Assembly: GCF_003269275.1 (NCBI RefSeq)
Contig: NZ_QLTS01000007.1
Coordinates: 46,819 to 110,818 of the forward strand
DNA: 64,000 nt
DNA from: Phascolarctobacterium faecium DSM 14760
GTDB lineage: Bacteria; Bacillota; Negativicutes; Acidaminococcales; Acidaminococcaceae
Reading direction: 5' to 3'
Shown here: positions 34,103 to 42,295 of the stretch, in pieces
How the letters are laid out: each line of letters begins with the position of its first letter
How positions within the stretch are numbered: the stretch's first letter is position 1
Translations under genes and position numbers: made by a program
Notes under the pieces: model-generated
What the model was told of the DNA's origin: nothing
Seen by the model: only the letters and a program-made list of their open reading frames with translations
The model's database searches: none

Positions 34103-35629
34103 TTGTCAACCCAGGTAAAAATAGAAAAAATGCTGCAGAAAACAGCTGTAGTTTTAGCGGCAGGCGGGGAAAAACGTATCGCCAAACAGCACGCAGCCGG
34201 TAAAATGACAGCACGGGAAAGGATCGCCTCACTGCTGGACGAAAACTCCTTTGTTGAATTAGACCGTTTCGTCAAACACCGCTGTACTGATTTCGGCCAG
34301 TCCCAAAAGGCGCTGCCAGGCGAAGGAGTCACAACCGGCTATGGTACTGTTTCCGGCCGTCTGGTCTACGTTTTTGCCCAGGATTTTACAGTCGAAGGCG
34401 GTTCCTTAGGCGAAATGCACGCCGCAAAAATCGTCAAAGTCCAGCACCTGGCTCTGAAAATGGGTGCGCCGCTTGTCGGACTTAACGATTCCGGCGGAGC
34501 ACGTATTCAGGAAGCTGTCGATGCCATGTCCGGCTATGGCAAGATTTTTTTCAATAATACTCTGGCCTCGGGAGTAATCCCGCAGATCTCGGCCATTATG
34601 GGACCTTCAGCCGGCGGCGCAGTCTACAGTCCGGCACTGACAGACTTTATTTATATGGTCAGAAACACCTCTAAAATGTTCATCACCGGCCCAGCAGTTG
34701 TTCAAGCCGTCACCGGCGAAGATGTGACCCAAGAACAATTAGGCGGCGCCATGACCCATAACGGTACTTCCGGCGTAGCGCATTTTGCTGCTGAAAATGA
34801 TAGCGACTGTCTGCGGCAGATCCGTTATCTTCTCAGCTTTCTGCCTTCAAATAATCTGGAAGCGGTGCCTGTCGTCGACACAGGAGATGCCCCACAGCGG
34901 ATCGACGCCAGACTGAATACCCTGCTGCCGGACAATTCCAATCAGGCCTACGATATGAAAACCGTTATCACATCAATTGTTGACAACGGCGAATTTTATG
35001 AATCACAACAATACTGGGCTGCAAATATCATCACCTGTTTTGCCCGTATGGACGGACAGACTGTTGGGATCATTGCCAACCAGCCTAAAATCATGGCAGG
35101 CTGCCTTGATATCAACGCCTCTGATAAAGCGGCACGCTTTATCCGTTTCTGCGATGCCTTCAATATCCCCCTGCTGAATCTGGTAGATGTTCCCGGGTTC
35201 CTGCCGGGCTGTAATCAGGAATACGGCGGTATTATCCGCCACGGAGCCAAAATGCTGTATGCTTATTCCGAAGCTACTGTACCCAAGATCACAGTCATTA
35301 CCCGTAAAGCCTACGGCGGTTCATACATCGCCATGTGCTCACAGGACCTCCGTGCCGATCAGGTCATAGCCTGGCCAACTGCGGAGGTAGCAGTAATGGG
35401 TCCTGCCGGTGCAGCTAATATCATTTTCAAAAACGACCCTGATGTAAAAGCCAAAACTGAGGAATACATCGACAACTTTGCCACACCATATCAGGCTGCG
35501 ATGCGAGGTATGGTCGATCTGGTCATCGAACCGCAGAACACCCGTCCCACTGTCATCAACGCCCTGCAAATGCTGCAGAGCAAACGCGAGACCCGCCCTG
35601 CGAAACGTCACGGAAATATTCCTTTATAG
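34103..35629 (+). CDS. mmdA: Methylmalonyl-CoA decarboxylase alpha subunit (carboxyltransferase)
   Basis: A 508-residue biotin-dependent carboxyltransferase. The N- and C-terminal crotonase-like halves show LVGLNDSGGARIQEAVDAM, IMGPSAGGAVYSPALTDF, VDVPGFLPG and VITRKAYGGSYIAMCS. The overall sequence follows MmdA/propionyl-CoA carboxylase beta, and in Negativicutes this subunit moves CO2 from methylmalonyl-CoA to biotin to drive a sodium pump. A TTG at 34103 lies 8 bases after AGGAGG and gives the usual MST start; the GTG at 34094 touches that site. Delta, gamma and beta subunits are not adjacent, so other carboxylase roles remain possible. Confidence 0.9.
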   Translation: MSTQVKIEKMLQKTAVVLAAGGEKRIAKQHAAGKMTARERIASLLDENSFVELDRFVKHRCTDFGQSQKALPGEGVTTGYGTVSGRLVYVFAQDFTVEGGSLGEMHAAKIVKVQHLALKMGAPLVGLNDSGGARIQEAVDAMSGYGKIFFNNTLASGVIPQISAIMGPSAGGAVYSPALTDFIYMVRNTSKMFITGPAVVQAVTGEDVTQEQLGGAMTHNGTSGVAHFAAENDSDCLRQIRYLLSFLPSNNLEAVPVVDTGDAPQRIDARLNTLLPDNSNQAYDMKTVITSIVDNGEFYESQQYWAANIITCFARMDGQTVGIIANQPKIMAGCLDINASDKAARFIRFCDAFNIPLLNLVDVPGFLPGCNQEYGGIIRHGAKMLYAYSEATVPKITVITRKAYGGSYIAMCSQDLRADQVIAWPTAEVAVMGPAGAANIIFKNDPDVKAKTEEYIDNFATPYQAAMRGMVDLVIEPQNTRPTVINALQMLQSKRETRPAKRHGNIPL

Positions 35630-35671
35630 TCAGCTGTACATCCTTTGAAAATAAAATAGCTTCGTTTGTAA

Positions 35672-35744
35672 ACCGCAAAATAATGTCCTTTAACAGGTAA
35701 CCTCATACACCTTTAAGCGGCACATTATCTTTGCGGTATTTTTT
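35672..35744 (+). terminator. Structured terminator between mmdA and the transporter
   Basis: ACCGCAAAATAATGT pairs with ACATTAT-c-TTTGCGGT (15 bp, one bulge), with a 35-base loop that has AGGT/ACCT, then ATTTTTT. The large loop is unusual for a simple terminator. Confidence 0.68.
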
Positions 35745-35824
35745 ACCCATAAATTGTCCTGCTGTACTGTCTATTGCCAGCTTCAGCAAGACTGTTATTT
35801 TCTGGAGAGAAGGAGTTGATAATC

Positions 35825-37093
35825 ATGACCCCGGACGTACAATTTTTATTACTGCTTGCTGTTATTGCTTTACTTTTCATTACCGAACTGATCCCGCTTG
35901 CCGTCACATCGATCGGCGGCGCCGTTGCATGCGGCCTGTTAGGCTTCATCACACCCAAAGCCGTCTTTTCCGGCCTTTCCAATTCTTCAGTACTCCTATT
36001 TGCCGGCATGTTCGTCGTCGGTGCAGCAATGTTCCATACCGGGCTGGCGCAGAACATCGGGAAAAAAGTAGTCTCGGTATTCGGGACCAGCGAAAAAAGC
36101 CTGATGCTGGGTATCATGATCATCGGCGCTGTCCTGTCAGGTTTTTTGTCTAATACCGGCACGACGGCCTGCCTGATGCCTGTTGTACTGGGCATCTGCT
36201 CCGCTGCCAGGCTTCCGGCTTCCAGGCAGCTGCTGCCGCTGGCATTCGGCATCGCTTTCGGAGGCATCTTCACTATTATCGGTACACCGCCGAACCTGAT
36301 CGCTTCCAACGCTTTAGTCGAAGCAGGCTTCAGGCCTTTTGGATTTTTTGAATTTGCCTGGGTCGGTATTCCTATCGCTATCGCCGGCACCCTGTACATG
36401 ATGTTCATCGGCTACCGTTTTCTGCCTAAAGTCAATGCGGCCGCCGATATAGAAATCGAACAGGAATTCGACGTCAGTAATGACAATCCTCAAAAACAGC
36501 TTATTTCCGGTCTGATCCTTTTAGGCGTAGTCATCGTTATGGCTTTGAACCTGAAATTCATTACCCTGGAAATGGCGGCTGTTATCGGCGCGCTCGTCGC
36601 CGTATTGACCGGCTGCCTGACTGAAAAGCAAGCTTATGCCAGCATCGACTGGGTTTCAATCTTCCTGTTCGCCGGTATGATCTCCGTTTCATCGGCCATG
36701 GATAAAACCGGTGCCGGCAAACTGCTGGCTAAATTCTGCGTCGACCTGCTCGGCGGCACGCCTTCACCCTTATTCGTAGCCGCATTGTTATTTTTAGTAT
36801 CCAGCTTTTTGACACAATTTATGTCCAACACAGCAACAGCAACATTACTCTGCCCAATCGGAGTTGCTATTGCCCAACAGATAGGCGCTTCCCCTCACGC
36901 CGTCGTCATGTCGATCACCATCGGCATCGCCTGCGCCTATGCCACTCCTGTCGGTACACCGCCTAACACACTGGTTTTAGGACCTGGCGGCTATCGTTTC
37001 ATGGATTATGTTAAAGTTGGCACTCCTTTGATTTTCGTAAGTTTTATCGTTTCCATGATCGTTATCCCTATCGTCTGGCCTTTCTTTAAATAA
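35825..37093 (+). CDS. SLC13/DASS-family sodium:dicarboxylate symporter
   Basis: A 422-residue membrane protein of about 11-12 helices. Both halves carry the family's ligand motif Ser-Asn-Thr (SNTGTTACL near residue 116, SNTATATLL near residue 337) and a GTPPN motif (IIGTPPNLIAS, VGTPPNTLVLG), the inverted-repeat signature of DASS/IT carriers such as VcINDY. Succinate is the likely substrate from its place next to methylmalonyl-CoA genes, but other dicarboxylates or anions fit the family. The ATG at 35825 has AAGGAG 10 bases upstream; an earlier in-frame start lacks one. Confidence 0.87.
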   Translation: MTPDVQFLLLLAVIALLFITELIPLAVTSIGGAVACGLLGFITPKAVFSGLSNSSVLLFAGMFVVGAAMFHTGLAQNIGKKVVSVFGTSEKSLMLGIMIIGAVLSGFLSNTGTTACLMPVVLGICSAARLPASRQLLPLAFGIAFGGIFTIIGTPPNLIASNALVEAGFRPFGFFEFAWVGIPIAIAGTLYMMFIGYRFLPKVNAAADIEIEQEFDVSNDNPQKQLISGLILLGVVIVMALNLKFITLEMAAVIGALVAVLTGCLTEKQAYASIDWVSIFLFAGMISVSSAMDKTGAGKLLAKFCVDLLGGTPSPLFVAALLFLVSSFLTQFMSNTATATLLCPIGVAIAQQIGASPHAVVMSITIGIACAYATPVGTPPNTLVLGPGGYRFMDYVKVGTPLIFVSFIVSMIVIPIVWPFFK

Positions 37094-37100
37094 ACTTTCA

Positions 37101-37134
37101 CAGCACCTGTTCAGCAGCAGGTGCTGTTTATTTT
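37101..37134 (+). terminator. Terminator after the dicarboxylate transporter
   Basis: CAGCACCTG and CAGGTGCTG flank an 8-base loop, followed by TTTATTTT. Confidence 0.82.
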
Positions 37135-37204
37135 ATAGCAAACCTTTTTTTGTCTCCCGCTCCGTGATACAATAATAAAAAAGTCTGAAAGGAGCGGTCG
37201 GTTT

Positions 37205-38170
37205 ATGGCAAAAGCCGTCTGCGGGCGCTTTGCCCCTACGCCCAGCGGCAGAATGCACCTCGGCAATGTTTTCTGCGCCCTGCTGGCCTGGCTGTCAGCA
37301 AAAAAACAGGGCGGAACCATCACACTGCGTATCGAAGACCTTGACAAGCCCCGCTGCCCTGCCGGCAGCGACATGCTTTTAGAAGATGATCTGCACTGGC
37401 TGGGCCTGGAATGGGATACCGGAGGCAGCGCCGGCGGAAAAGATGCACCCTATTATCAAAGCCGCCGTTTTGACATCTATGCCGCCTATTTTGCACAGCT
37501 GCAAAAACTGGGACTGACTTACCCCTGCTTTTGCAACCGGGCTGAGCTGCACGCCGCCCAGGCACCGCATCTAAGTGACGGACGCATTCTATACGCCGGT
37601 ACCTGCCGCCATTTGACAGCCGAACAGACTGCTGCCAAAGCCCGCACCAAAGACCCGGCACAGCGGCTGCGGCTTCCTGATACTGCTGTCAGCTTTATCG
37701 ACGGACATTATGGTCCGTATACGCAGAACCTGGCTGCTGAATGCGGCGATATCATCCTGCGGCGCAGCGACGGTGTTTACGCCTATCAACTGGCAGTGGT
37801 CGTCGACGATGCCCTGATGGGCATCACGGAAATTGTCCGCGGCTGCGACCTGCTCAGTTCCACACCGCAGCAGCTTTATCTGTACCAGCTGCTGGGCTTT
37901 ACCCCACCGGCTTTTATTCATGTACCACTGCTGATGGCTGCAGATGGCAGACGTCTTTCCAAACGCGACCGTGATCTGGATCTCGGCTTTCTTCGTCAGC
38001 ATTTTGCCAGTCCTCAGCCGCTCATCGGCCTCCTTGCCTTCCTGGCCGGACTGCTGCCGGCACCTGAACCAGTCAGTGCCAAAGAACTGCTTCCGTTGTT
38101 CAGCTGGCAGAAAGTGCCCCATAACAATATCATCGTCAGTGAAAAGCTTTTAAATTTATTTAAACTATAA
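37205..38170 (+). CDS. gluQ: Glutamyl-Q tRNA(Asp) synthetase
   Basis: A 321-residue truncated class I glutamyl-tRNA synthetase paralogue without the anticodon-binding domain. The HIGH-like HLGN is at residues 18-21 after GRFAPTPSGRM, and the KMSKS-like RLSKRD is near residue 239. Zinc ligands are CFC (about 101-103) with Tyr and Cys in YAGTCRH. The enzyme adds glutamate to queuosine at position 34 of tRNA-Asp. Ribosome site AAAGGAGC. It is followed 12 bases later by a small membrane protein gene. Confidence 0.93.
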   Translation: MAKAVCGRFAPTPSGRMHLGNVFCALLAWLSAKKQGGTITLRIEDLDKPRCPAGSDMLLEDDLHWLGLEWDTGGSAGGKDAPYYQSRRFDIYAAYFAQLQKLGLTYPCFCNRAELHAAQAPHLSDGRILYAGTCRHLTAEQTAAKARTKDPAQRLRLPDTAVSFIDGHYGPYTQNLAAECGDIILRRSDGVYAYQLAVVVDDALMGITEIVRGCDLLSSTPQQLYLYQLLGFTPPAFIHVPLLMAADGRRLSKRDRDLDLGFLRQHFASPQPLIGLLAFLAGLLPAPEPVSAKELLPLFSWQKVPHNNIIVSEKLLNLFKL

Positions 38171-38182
38171 AGGAGCAACGCT

Positions 38183-38386
38183 ATGCTTTATGTAGTTCTC
38201 ACAACCTTTGCCGCCGGTATGGCGACAGAATATTTTTTAGGCAACCGCTGGATAGGTTTTTTCGCAGTCGGCGTACCGGCTTGCCTGTATTTTTTCTATC
38301 TGGATTATCAAAAACGTGCAGCCGCAAAAAAAGAAGAAGAAGAAAAGCGTGCCAAACGTAAAGAACGTAAACAACAGCATAAATGA
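38183..38386 (+). CDS. Small membrane protein with Lys/Glu-rich tail
   Basis: A 67-residue protein with two short hydrophobic segments (about 2-15 and 22-40) and a cytoplasmic-looking tail of mixed Lys, Arg and Glu (AAAKKEEEEKRAKRKERK). A clear AAAGGAG site precedes the ATG and a terminator follows, supporting a real gene co-transcribed with gluQ. No family recognised. Confidence 0.6.
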   Translation: MLYVVLTTFAAGMATEYFLGNRWIGFFAVGVPACLYFFYLDYQKRAAAKKEEEEKRAKRKERKQQHK

Positions 38387-38387
38387 T

Positions 38388-38421
38388 AAAAAGAACGCAT
38401 TGGATAATGCGTTCTTTTTAT
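38388..38421. terminator. Bidirectional terminator
   Basis: AAAAAGAACGCATT and AATGCGTTCTTTTT form a 14-bp perfect stem between convergent genes; it overlaps the last codon of the phn operon. Confidence 0.87.
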
Positions 38422-39233
38422 TTATCGCTGTTATTATTAAATATTATCCGCAGCGCGTTTTCCGTCGCCAGACAGGAACCAAGCTCACTGCTGCCATCCT
38501 CCAGTGTGCCGTGGTAATCGCTGCCGCCGGTAAGAAATAAACCGTATTGAACAGCCATCTGTCTGATAGCTTCTTTATCAGCCTCTGTATTTTTACGGTG
38601 TTCCAGCTCAATACCCTTTAAGCCATACCCGACCAGTTCAGGCACAAGCTCAAGATTTTGCTGCTGCCCCGGATGGGCCAATACTGCCAATCCTCCGGCT
38701 TCTGTAATCACACGCACGGCAGCGGCAGCATCCAGGTACTCAATATCGAAATCACAATAACCGCCGTTTTTAAATGTTTCATGATAAAAAGTGCCAAACA
38801 TTTCTTCTACCTGCTCCGTCGCCACCAAATATTCCATAAGATGCTGTTTGTAAATAACGTGTCCGGCCCGTTTCACAAAATTCTGAGGACGGATACGAAA
38901 ACCATGCTCTGCCAGAAGTGCGATCTGGCGCAGGCTATTAGCCTGCCTGCGTTCCAGCAGCGGACGGCAGAAGGCCGTCACTGATCTCGTGTCACGCATG
39001 GCATAACCTAAAATATGCGCCTTCCGCTGCTTTTGAAAATCATAGGCCGAAATCTCGATTCCAGGCATCACCTTCAAAGCAGTGACCGGCGGAATATCAC
39101 CGCAGCGCGGCACCCGGTCATGGTCGGTAATGGCGATATGAGTCAGCCCCTTGCTCACCGCCTTCTGGATCAATTCAATCACCGTAGCGCTGCCGTCAGA
39201 ATATGCAGAATGTAAGTGCAGATCACCGCGCAT
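38418..39233 (-). CDS. PHP-family phosphodiesterase, probable PhnPP
   Basis: A 271-residue PHP-domain enzyme. Metal-binding motifs are in order: DLHLHSAYSDG at the N-terminus, TDHDRV near residue 37, a central AHP (AVLAHPGQ) and the final GGSDYHG. It is the last gene of the C-P lyase operon and starts on the phnL stop. PHP proteins in this position (PhnPP, described from Eggerthella lenta) hydrolyse 5-phosphoribosyl 1,2-cyclic phosphate to ribose 5-phosphate and phosphate in two steps, replacing PhnP. No phnP or phnN is present here, which fits. Biochemical role is inferred from family and context. Confidence 0.8.
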   Translation of the reverse strand: MRGDLHLHSAYSDGSATVIELIQKAVSKGLTHIAITDHDRVPRCGDIPPVTALKVMPGIEISAYDFQKQRKAHILGYAMRDTRSVTAFCRPLLERRQANSLRQIALLAEHGFRIRPQNFVKRAGHVIYKQHLMEYLVATEQVEEMFGTFYHETFKNGGYCDFDIEYLDAAAAVRVITEAGGLAVLAHPGQQQNLELVPELVGYGLKGIELEHRKNTEADKEAIRQMAVQYGLFLTGGSDYHGTLEDGSSELGSCLATENALRIIFNNNSDK

Positions 39234-39925
39234 CAGGCAAAACTCCCTTCGGACATATTGAAGACCTTATCACAAACGCCTTCCATAAATTCCAGATCAT
39301 GAAAAATTCCCAGCATACTGGTCTTTTCTTCTTTTAACTGCTGCAGAATATCCTTTACTAAAACTTTAGTCTTATTATCCAGAGACGCCGTTGGTTCGTC
39401 CAGCAGCATCAGCCGCGGCCGTTTGACCATAGCGTGCGCCAGATTCAAACGCAGCCTTTCACCTCCGGAAAAGGTCTGCGGATAAATATCCCACAATTCC
39501 TCCTGCAAACGAAAATAATCCAGCATTTCCTTAGCACGGCGCTCGGCCTCGCCGGCGGCGACGCCGATTTCCAGCAGTGCCGACATAACATGCTCTTTTG
39601 CCGTCGTACGCGGCATCACATTCAGAAACTGAGCCACATAACCGATTTCATAGCGGCGCAGCTGCAGCATCTGCCGCTCGTCGGCCTGAGCCAGATCAAT
39701 AGGCCCAAAAGCCTGACTATTATAAACGATCGTACCCTGCAGCGGCAGATAGGTACGGTTGATACATTTAAGAATGCTCGACTTACCGGCGCCGGAACGC
39801 CCCACTATACCGATAAATTCACCCTCATGCAGCGTGAAACCGATATCGCGGCAGCTCTTGATAGTTTTGCCCAAATTATGCAGATAAAAATTTTTCGTCA
39901 GCCCTTCAATGGCAAGTATCTCCAT
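39233..39925 (-). CDS. phnL: C-P lyase complex ATP-binding subunit PhnL
   Basis: A 230-residue ABC-type ATPase that is not a transporter. It shows Walker A (GRSGAGKSS), signature FSGGERLRLNLA, Walker B (LMLLDEPTASLD) and a switch His in GIFHDLEF. The N-terminus LTKNFYLHNLGK is typical of PhnL, which with PhnG, PhnH and PhnI attaches phosphonate to ATP at the ribose C1, displacing adenine. It lies 8 bases after phnM and overlaps the PHP gene start by 1-3 bases. Confidence 0.93.
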   Translation of the reverse strand: MEILAIEGLTKNFYLHNLGKTIKSCRDIGFTLHEGEFIGIVGRSGAGKSSILKCINRTYLPLQGTIVYNSQAFGPIDLAQADERQMLQLRRYEIGYVAQFLNVMPRTTAKEHVMSALLEIGVAAGEAERRAKEMLDYFRLQEELWDIYPQTFSGGERLRLNLAHAMVKRPRLMLLDEPTASLDNKTKVLVKDILQQLKEEKTSMLGIFHDLEFMEGVCDKVFNMSEGSFA

Positions 39926-39933
39926 AACTCCTC

Positions 39934-41118
39934 CTAAACCCTGTATTCCAACTGTGAAATAACCTTGCCGTCAACCAAAGCGTGAGTAATAACAGGATAA
40001 CCGTCTAAAATCTTGATAATCAGCAGATCGGCCTTTTTTCCCACCGCCAACGAGCCATAATCGTTATCGATACACATCGCTCTGGCCGGATTCAGCGTCA
40101 GCTTATTGACGATTTCCGGCAGCGGCACGCCGTGCTGCTCATGCATAATGAAAATACTGTGCAACATTGCCGCAGGATAATAGTCGGAGCAGAGAATATC
40201 GGCGCAGCCTTTCTTGACCGCTTCTGCCGCAGACAGATTGCCGGTATGTGAACCGCCCAGCAGAATATTAGGAGCTCCGACCACTGTAGCCAAACCTAAC
40301 TGCTGTGCCTGCCTGGCAACGTCGATCGTAATGGGAAATTCACTGATAGCAACGCCCAGCTCCTTATTTACCTGCAGCTTGGCAGCAGTATCGTCATCAT
40401 GTGACGCTGCAGGGATTCCGTTAGCCCTGGCCAGTTCCGCCAGCTCATGCAGCTGTTCAAAGCTCAGGGTCCGTTTGTTTTTATGATGTTCCAGCACGCC
40501 CTCAAACCCCAGCGTTGTTACAGTTTCACCGTGATAAGCGGTAATAGTTTTGCGGTAAGTCTCGATATTGCGGTACTGCCCCTGCCCGGGCGTATGGTCC
40601 ATAAACGATATCTCATGCACTGTTTTTTCCCGCAGCATTTTGCTGACGATATCAAACGCTTCCAGATTATCGATCTCGATCCGCAAATGCAGACGATGAT
40701 GAATAAGGTGATGACGCTCGTGGATATTATTGATCAGCTCAGCCAGCTTCAGCACATTTTTCTTATAGCGCAGCTCCGAAGCCCCAAAATAATCGTCCTG
40801 GTAGAGTGATATCGAATGGTAGATCGTTGTGATCCCCTGATTGATCAACTGCCGCTCGATCTCCTTCAGTCCCATCTCGAAATCCATCACGCTGGTAGGA
40901 CGCGGCTGAATGATCTGTTCGATCTTGTCAGAATGAGTATCGATAAAACCGGGGCAGACATACCTTCCGTGCGCATCGATTTTTTCATCATATTGCCCCA
41001 GATCGATAACGTCCTCTGCAAGAATATCAATAATACGGTCATTTTCCAACACCAGCACTTTATTTTCCAACACCTCGGCAGGTGTGATCAGTTTACCATT
41101 ATAAATAGCTGTTTTCAT
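39934..41118 (-). CDS. phnM: Ribose 1-methylphosphonate 5-triphosphate diphosphatase PhnM
   Basis: A 394-residue amidohydrolase-superfamily protein. The metal-binding motif is near residue 57 in CPGFIDTHSDKIEQIIQPRP, and further ligands lie in SFMDHTPGQGQY, AASHDDDT and a C-terminal Asp region (ADILCSDYYP). It removes pyrophosphate from the alkylphosphonate-ribose triphosphate. The ATG at 41118 is 6 bases after AAAGG; the ATG at 41124 overlaps the site. It lies between phnK and phnL. Confidence 0.94.
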   Translation of the reverse strand: MKTAIYNGKLITPAEVLENKVLVLENDRIIDILAEDVIDLGQYDEKIDAHGRYVCPGFIDTHSDKIEQIIQPRPTSVMDFEMGLKEIERQLINQGITTIYHSISLYQDDYFGASELRYKKNVLKLAELINNIHERHHLIHHRLHLRIEIDNLEAFDIVSKMLREKTVHEISFMDHTPGQGQYRNIETYRKTITAYHGETVTTLGFEGVLEHHKNKRTLSFEQLHELAELARANGIPAASHDDDTAAKLQVNKELGVAISEFPITIDVARQAQQLGLATVVGAPNILLGGSHTGNLSAAEAVKKGCADILCSDYYPAAMLHSIFIMHEQHGVPLPEIVNKLTLNPARAMCIDNDYGSLAVGKKADLLIIKILDGYPVITHALVDGKVISQLEYRV

Positions 41119-41147
41119 AGTCATCCTTTCCCGCGGCAGCGCCGCTG

Positions 41148-41987
41148 TTAGAGCAATGAGTGTACCAGCTGCTGTGTATAAGCATGCTGCGGATCCTCTA
41201 AAATCTGATCGGTAAGACCGCTTTCCACTACCTGGCCATCCAGCATGACCATCGTCCTGTCTGCCAGCATCCTGATCACTGCCAGATCATGCGAAACCAG
41301 AATGATCGAAATATTATAACGGCTGCGTATTTTCCTGATCAGGTCTAAAACCTTGGCCTGTACCGAAAGATCCAGCCCGGTGGTGACCTCATCCAAAAGC
41401 AGCAGCCCCGGATTATTGGCCAGCGCCTTGGAGATCTGTACCCGCTGCTGCATACCGCCCGAAAAATTTCTGGGCGGTTCCGCACGCCTGGAAGTCAGTA
41501 TCTCCACCGCTTCCAAAAGCTCCACTGTTCTGCCGTCCATAAAAGCTACATTACGATTGCCGGCGGCAATGATCTTTTCAGCAACATTGGCAGCAGATGA
41601 ATAATCCATACGCAGACCCAGCAGAGGATTCTGATAAACCATCCCCATCAGATGATTTTTGATATACCGGCGCTGCTGTGAACTGGCGCCGAAAACATTG
41701 ACCTTTCCATCCTGATACTGCTTCAGAAAGGCACTTCCTCCTGTTACTTCATGATCGAAATACAGACTTTTCATCACGCTGGATTTTCCTGAGCCTGATT
41801 CACCGACAATGCCTAATACTTCTCCGGGATAAACGTCAAAGGATACATTGCGTACAGCCCAGACAGTACCGCAGCGGGGACAGCGGTTCTTTTCCATCGG
41901 CTGCCGGCTGCGGCAGCACTCGCAGCCGTTGCCATAACGCAGCAGCAGATCGCGCACCTGTAAAACGGCCTCTTCTTTATTAATCAT
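41148..41987 (-). CDS. phnK: C-P lyase ATP-binding subunit PhnK
   Basis: A 279-residue ABC-type ATPase bound to the PhnGHIJ core. Walker A GESGSGKSSV, signature NFSGGMQQRVQI and Walker B LLLDEVTTGLD are intact. An extra feature is an N-terminal zinc-like cluster: CECCRSRQP followed by CPRCGTVWAV (residues about 18-45), which resembles the oligopeptide-transport ATPase type. It overlaps the Cys-rich gene by 4 bases. Confidence 0.91.
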   Translation of the reverse strand: MINKEEAVLQVRDLLLRYGNGCECCRSRQPMEKNRCPRCGTVWAVRNVSFDVYPGEVLGIVGESGSGKSSVMKSLYFDHEVTGGSAFLKQYQDGKVNVFGASSQQRRYIKNHLMGMVYQNPLLGLRMDYSSAANVAEKIIAAGNRNVAFMDGRTVELLEAVEILTSRRAEPPRNFSGGMQQRVQISKALANNPGLLLLDEVTTGLDLSVQAKVLDLIRKIRSRYNISIILVSHDLAVIRMLADRTMVMLDGQVVESGLTDQILEDPQHAYTQQLVHSLL

Positions 41988-42295
41988 ATCTGCCGCCCCT
42001 TTCCGCGCACAGCATCCTGTTCTTTTACATATTCACGGAATTTCTCAGATTCTTTGACTCTGGAAGTGGTTTCCATTTCACAGCACCCCGCTAGCACCGT
42101 GATCTTCTCCCTCAGCAGCGGCTGCAGGCAACAGGGCAGATGCTCAGCGTGATAACGATGCAGCGCTACACATTCGCGGCACTTCCCGTGCCATTCGCAG
42201 CGGCTATAAGGACAACTGCAGTCCAGCACCTCCTGGCTCTCCAGCAAGGCCCTGTTTTTTAATGTATCTTCATAATATTCCTCTTTAGTACGCAT
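41984..42295 (-). CDS. Nine-cysteine small protein inside the C-P lyase operon
   Basis: A 103-residue protein not found in the Escherichia coli phn set. Cysteines are at 26, 28, 33, 39, 42, 55, 56, 71 and 72; the core pattern is C-x-C-x4-C-x5-C-x2-C-x3-H, then HLPCC, reminiscent of small Cys-rich proteins (DUF6485-like) of anaerobes, although I cannot confirm that family. The flanks are charged helices. It starts on the phnJ stop (1-base overlap) and overlaps phnK by 4 bases, so it is tightly embedded. A metal or iron-sulfur role beside the Fe-S enzyme PhnJ is inference. Confidence 0.75.
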   Translation of the reverse strand: MRTKEEYYEDTLKNRALLESQEVLDCSCPYSRCEWHGKCRECVALHRYHAEHLPCCLQPLLREKITVLAGCCEMETTSRVKESEKFREYVKEQDAVRGKGRQI

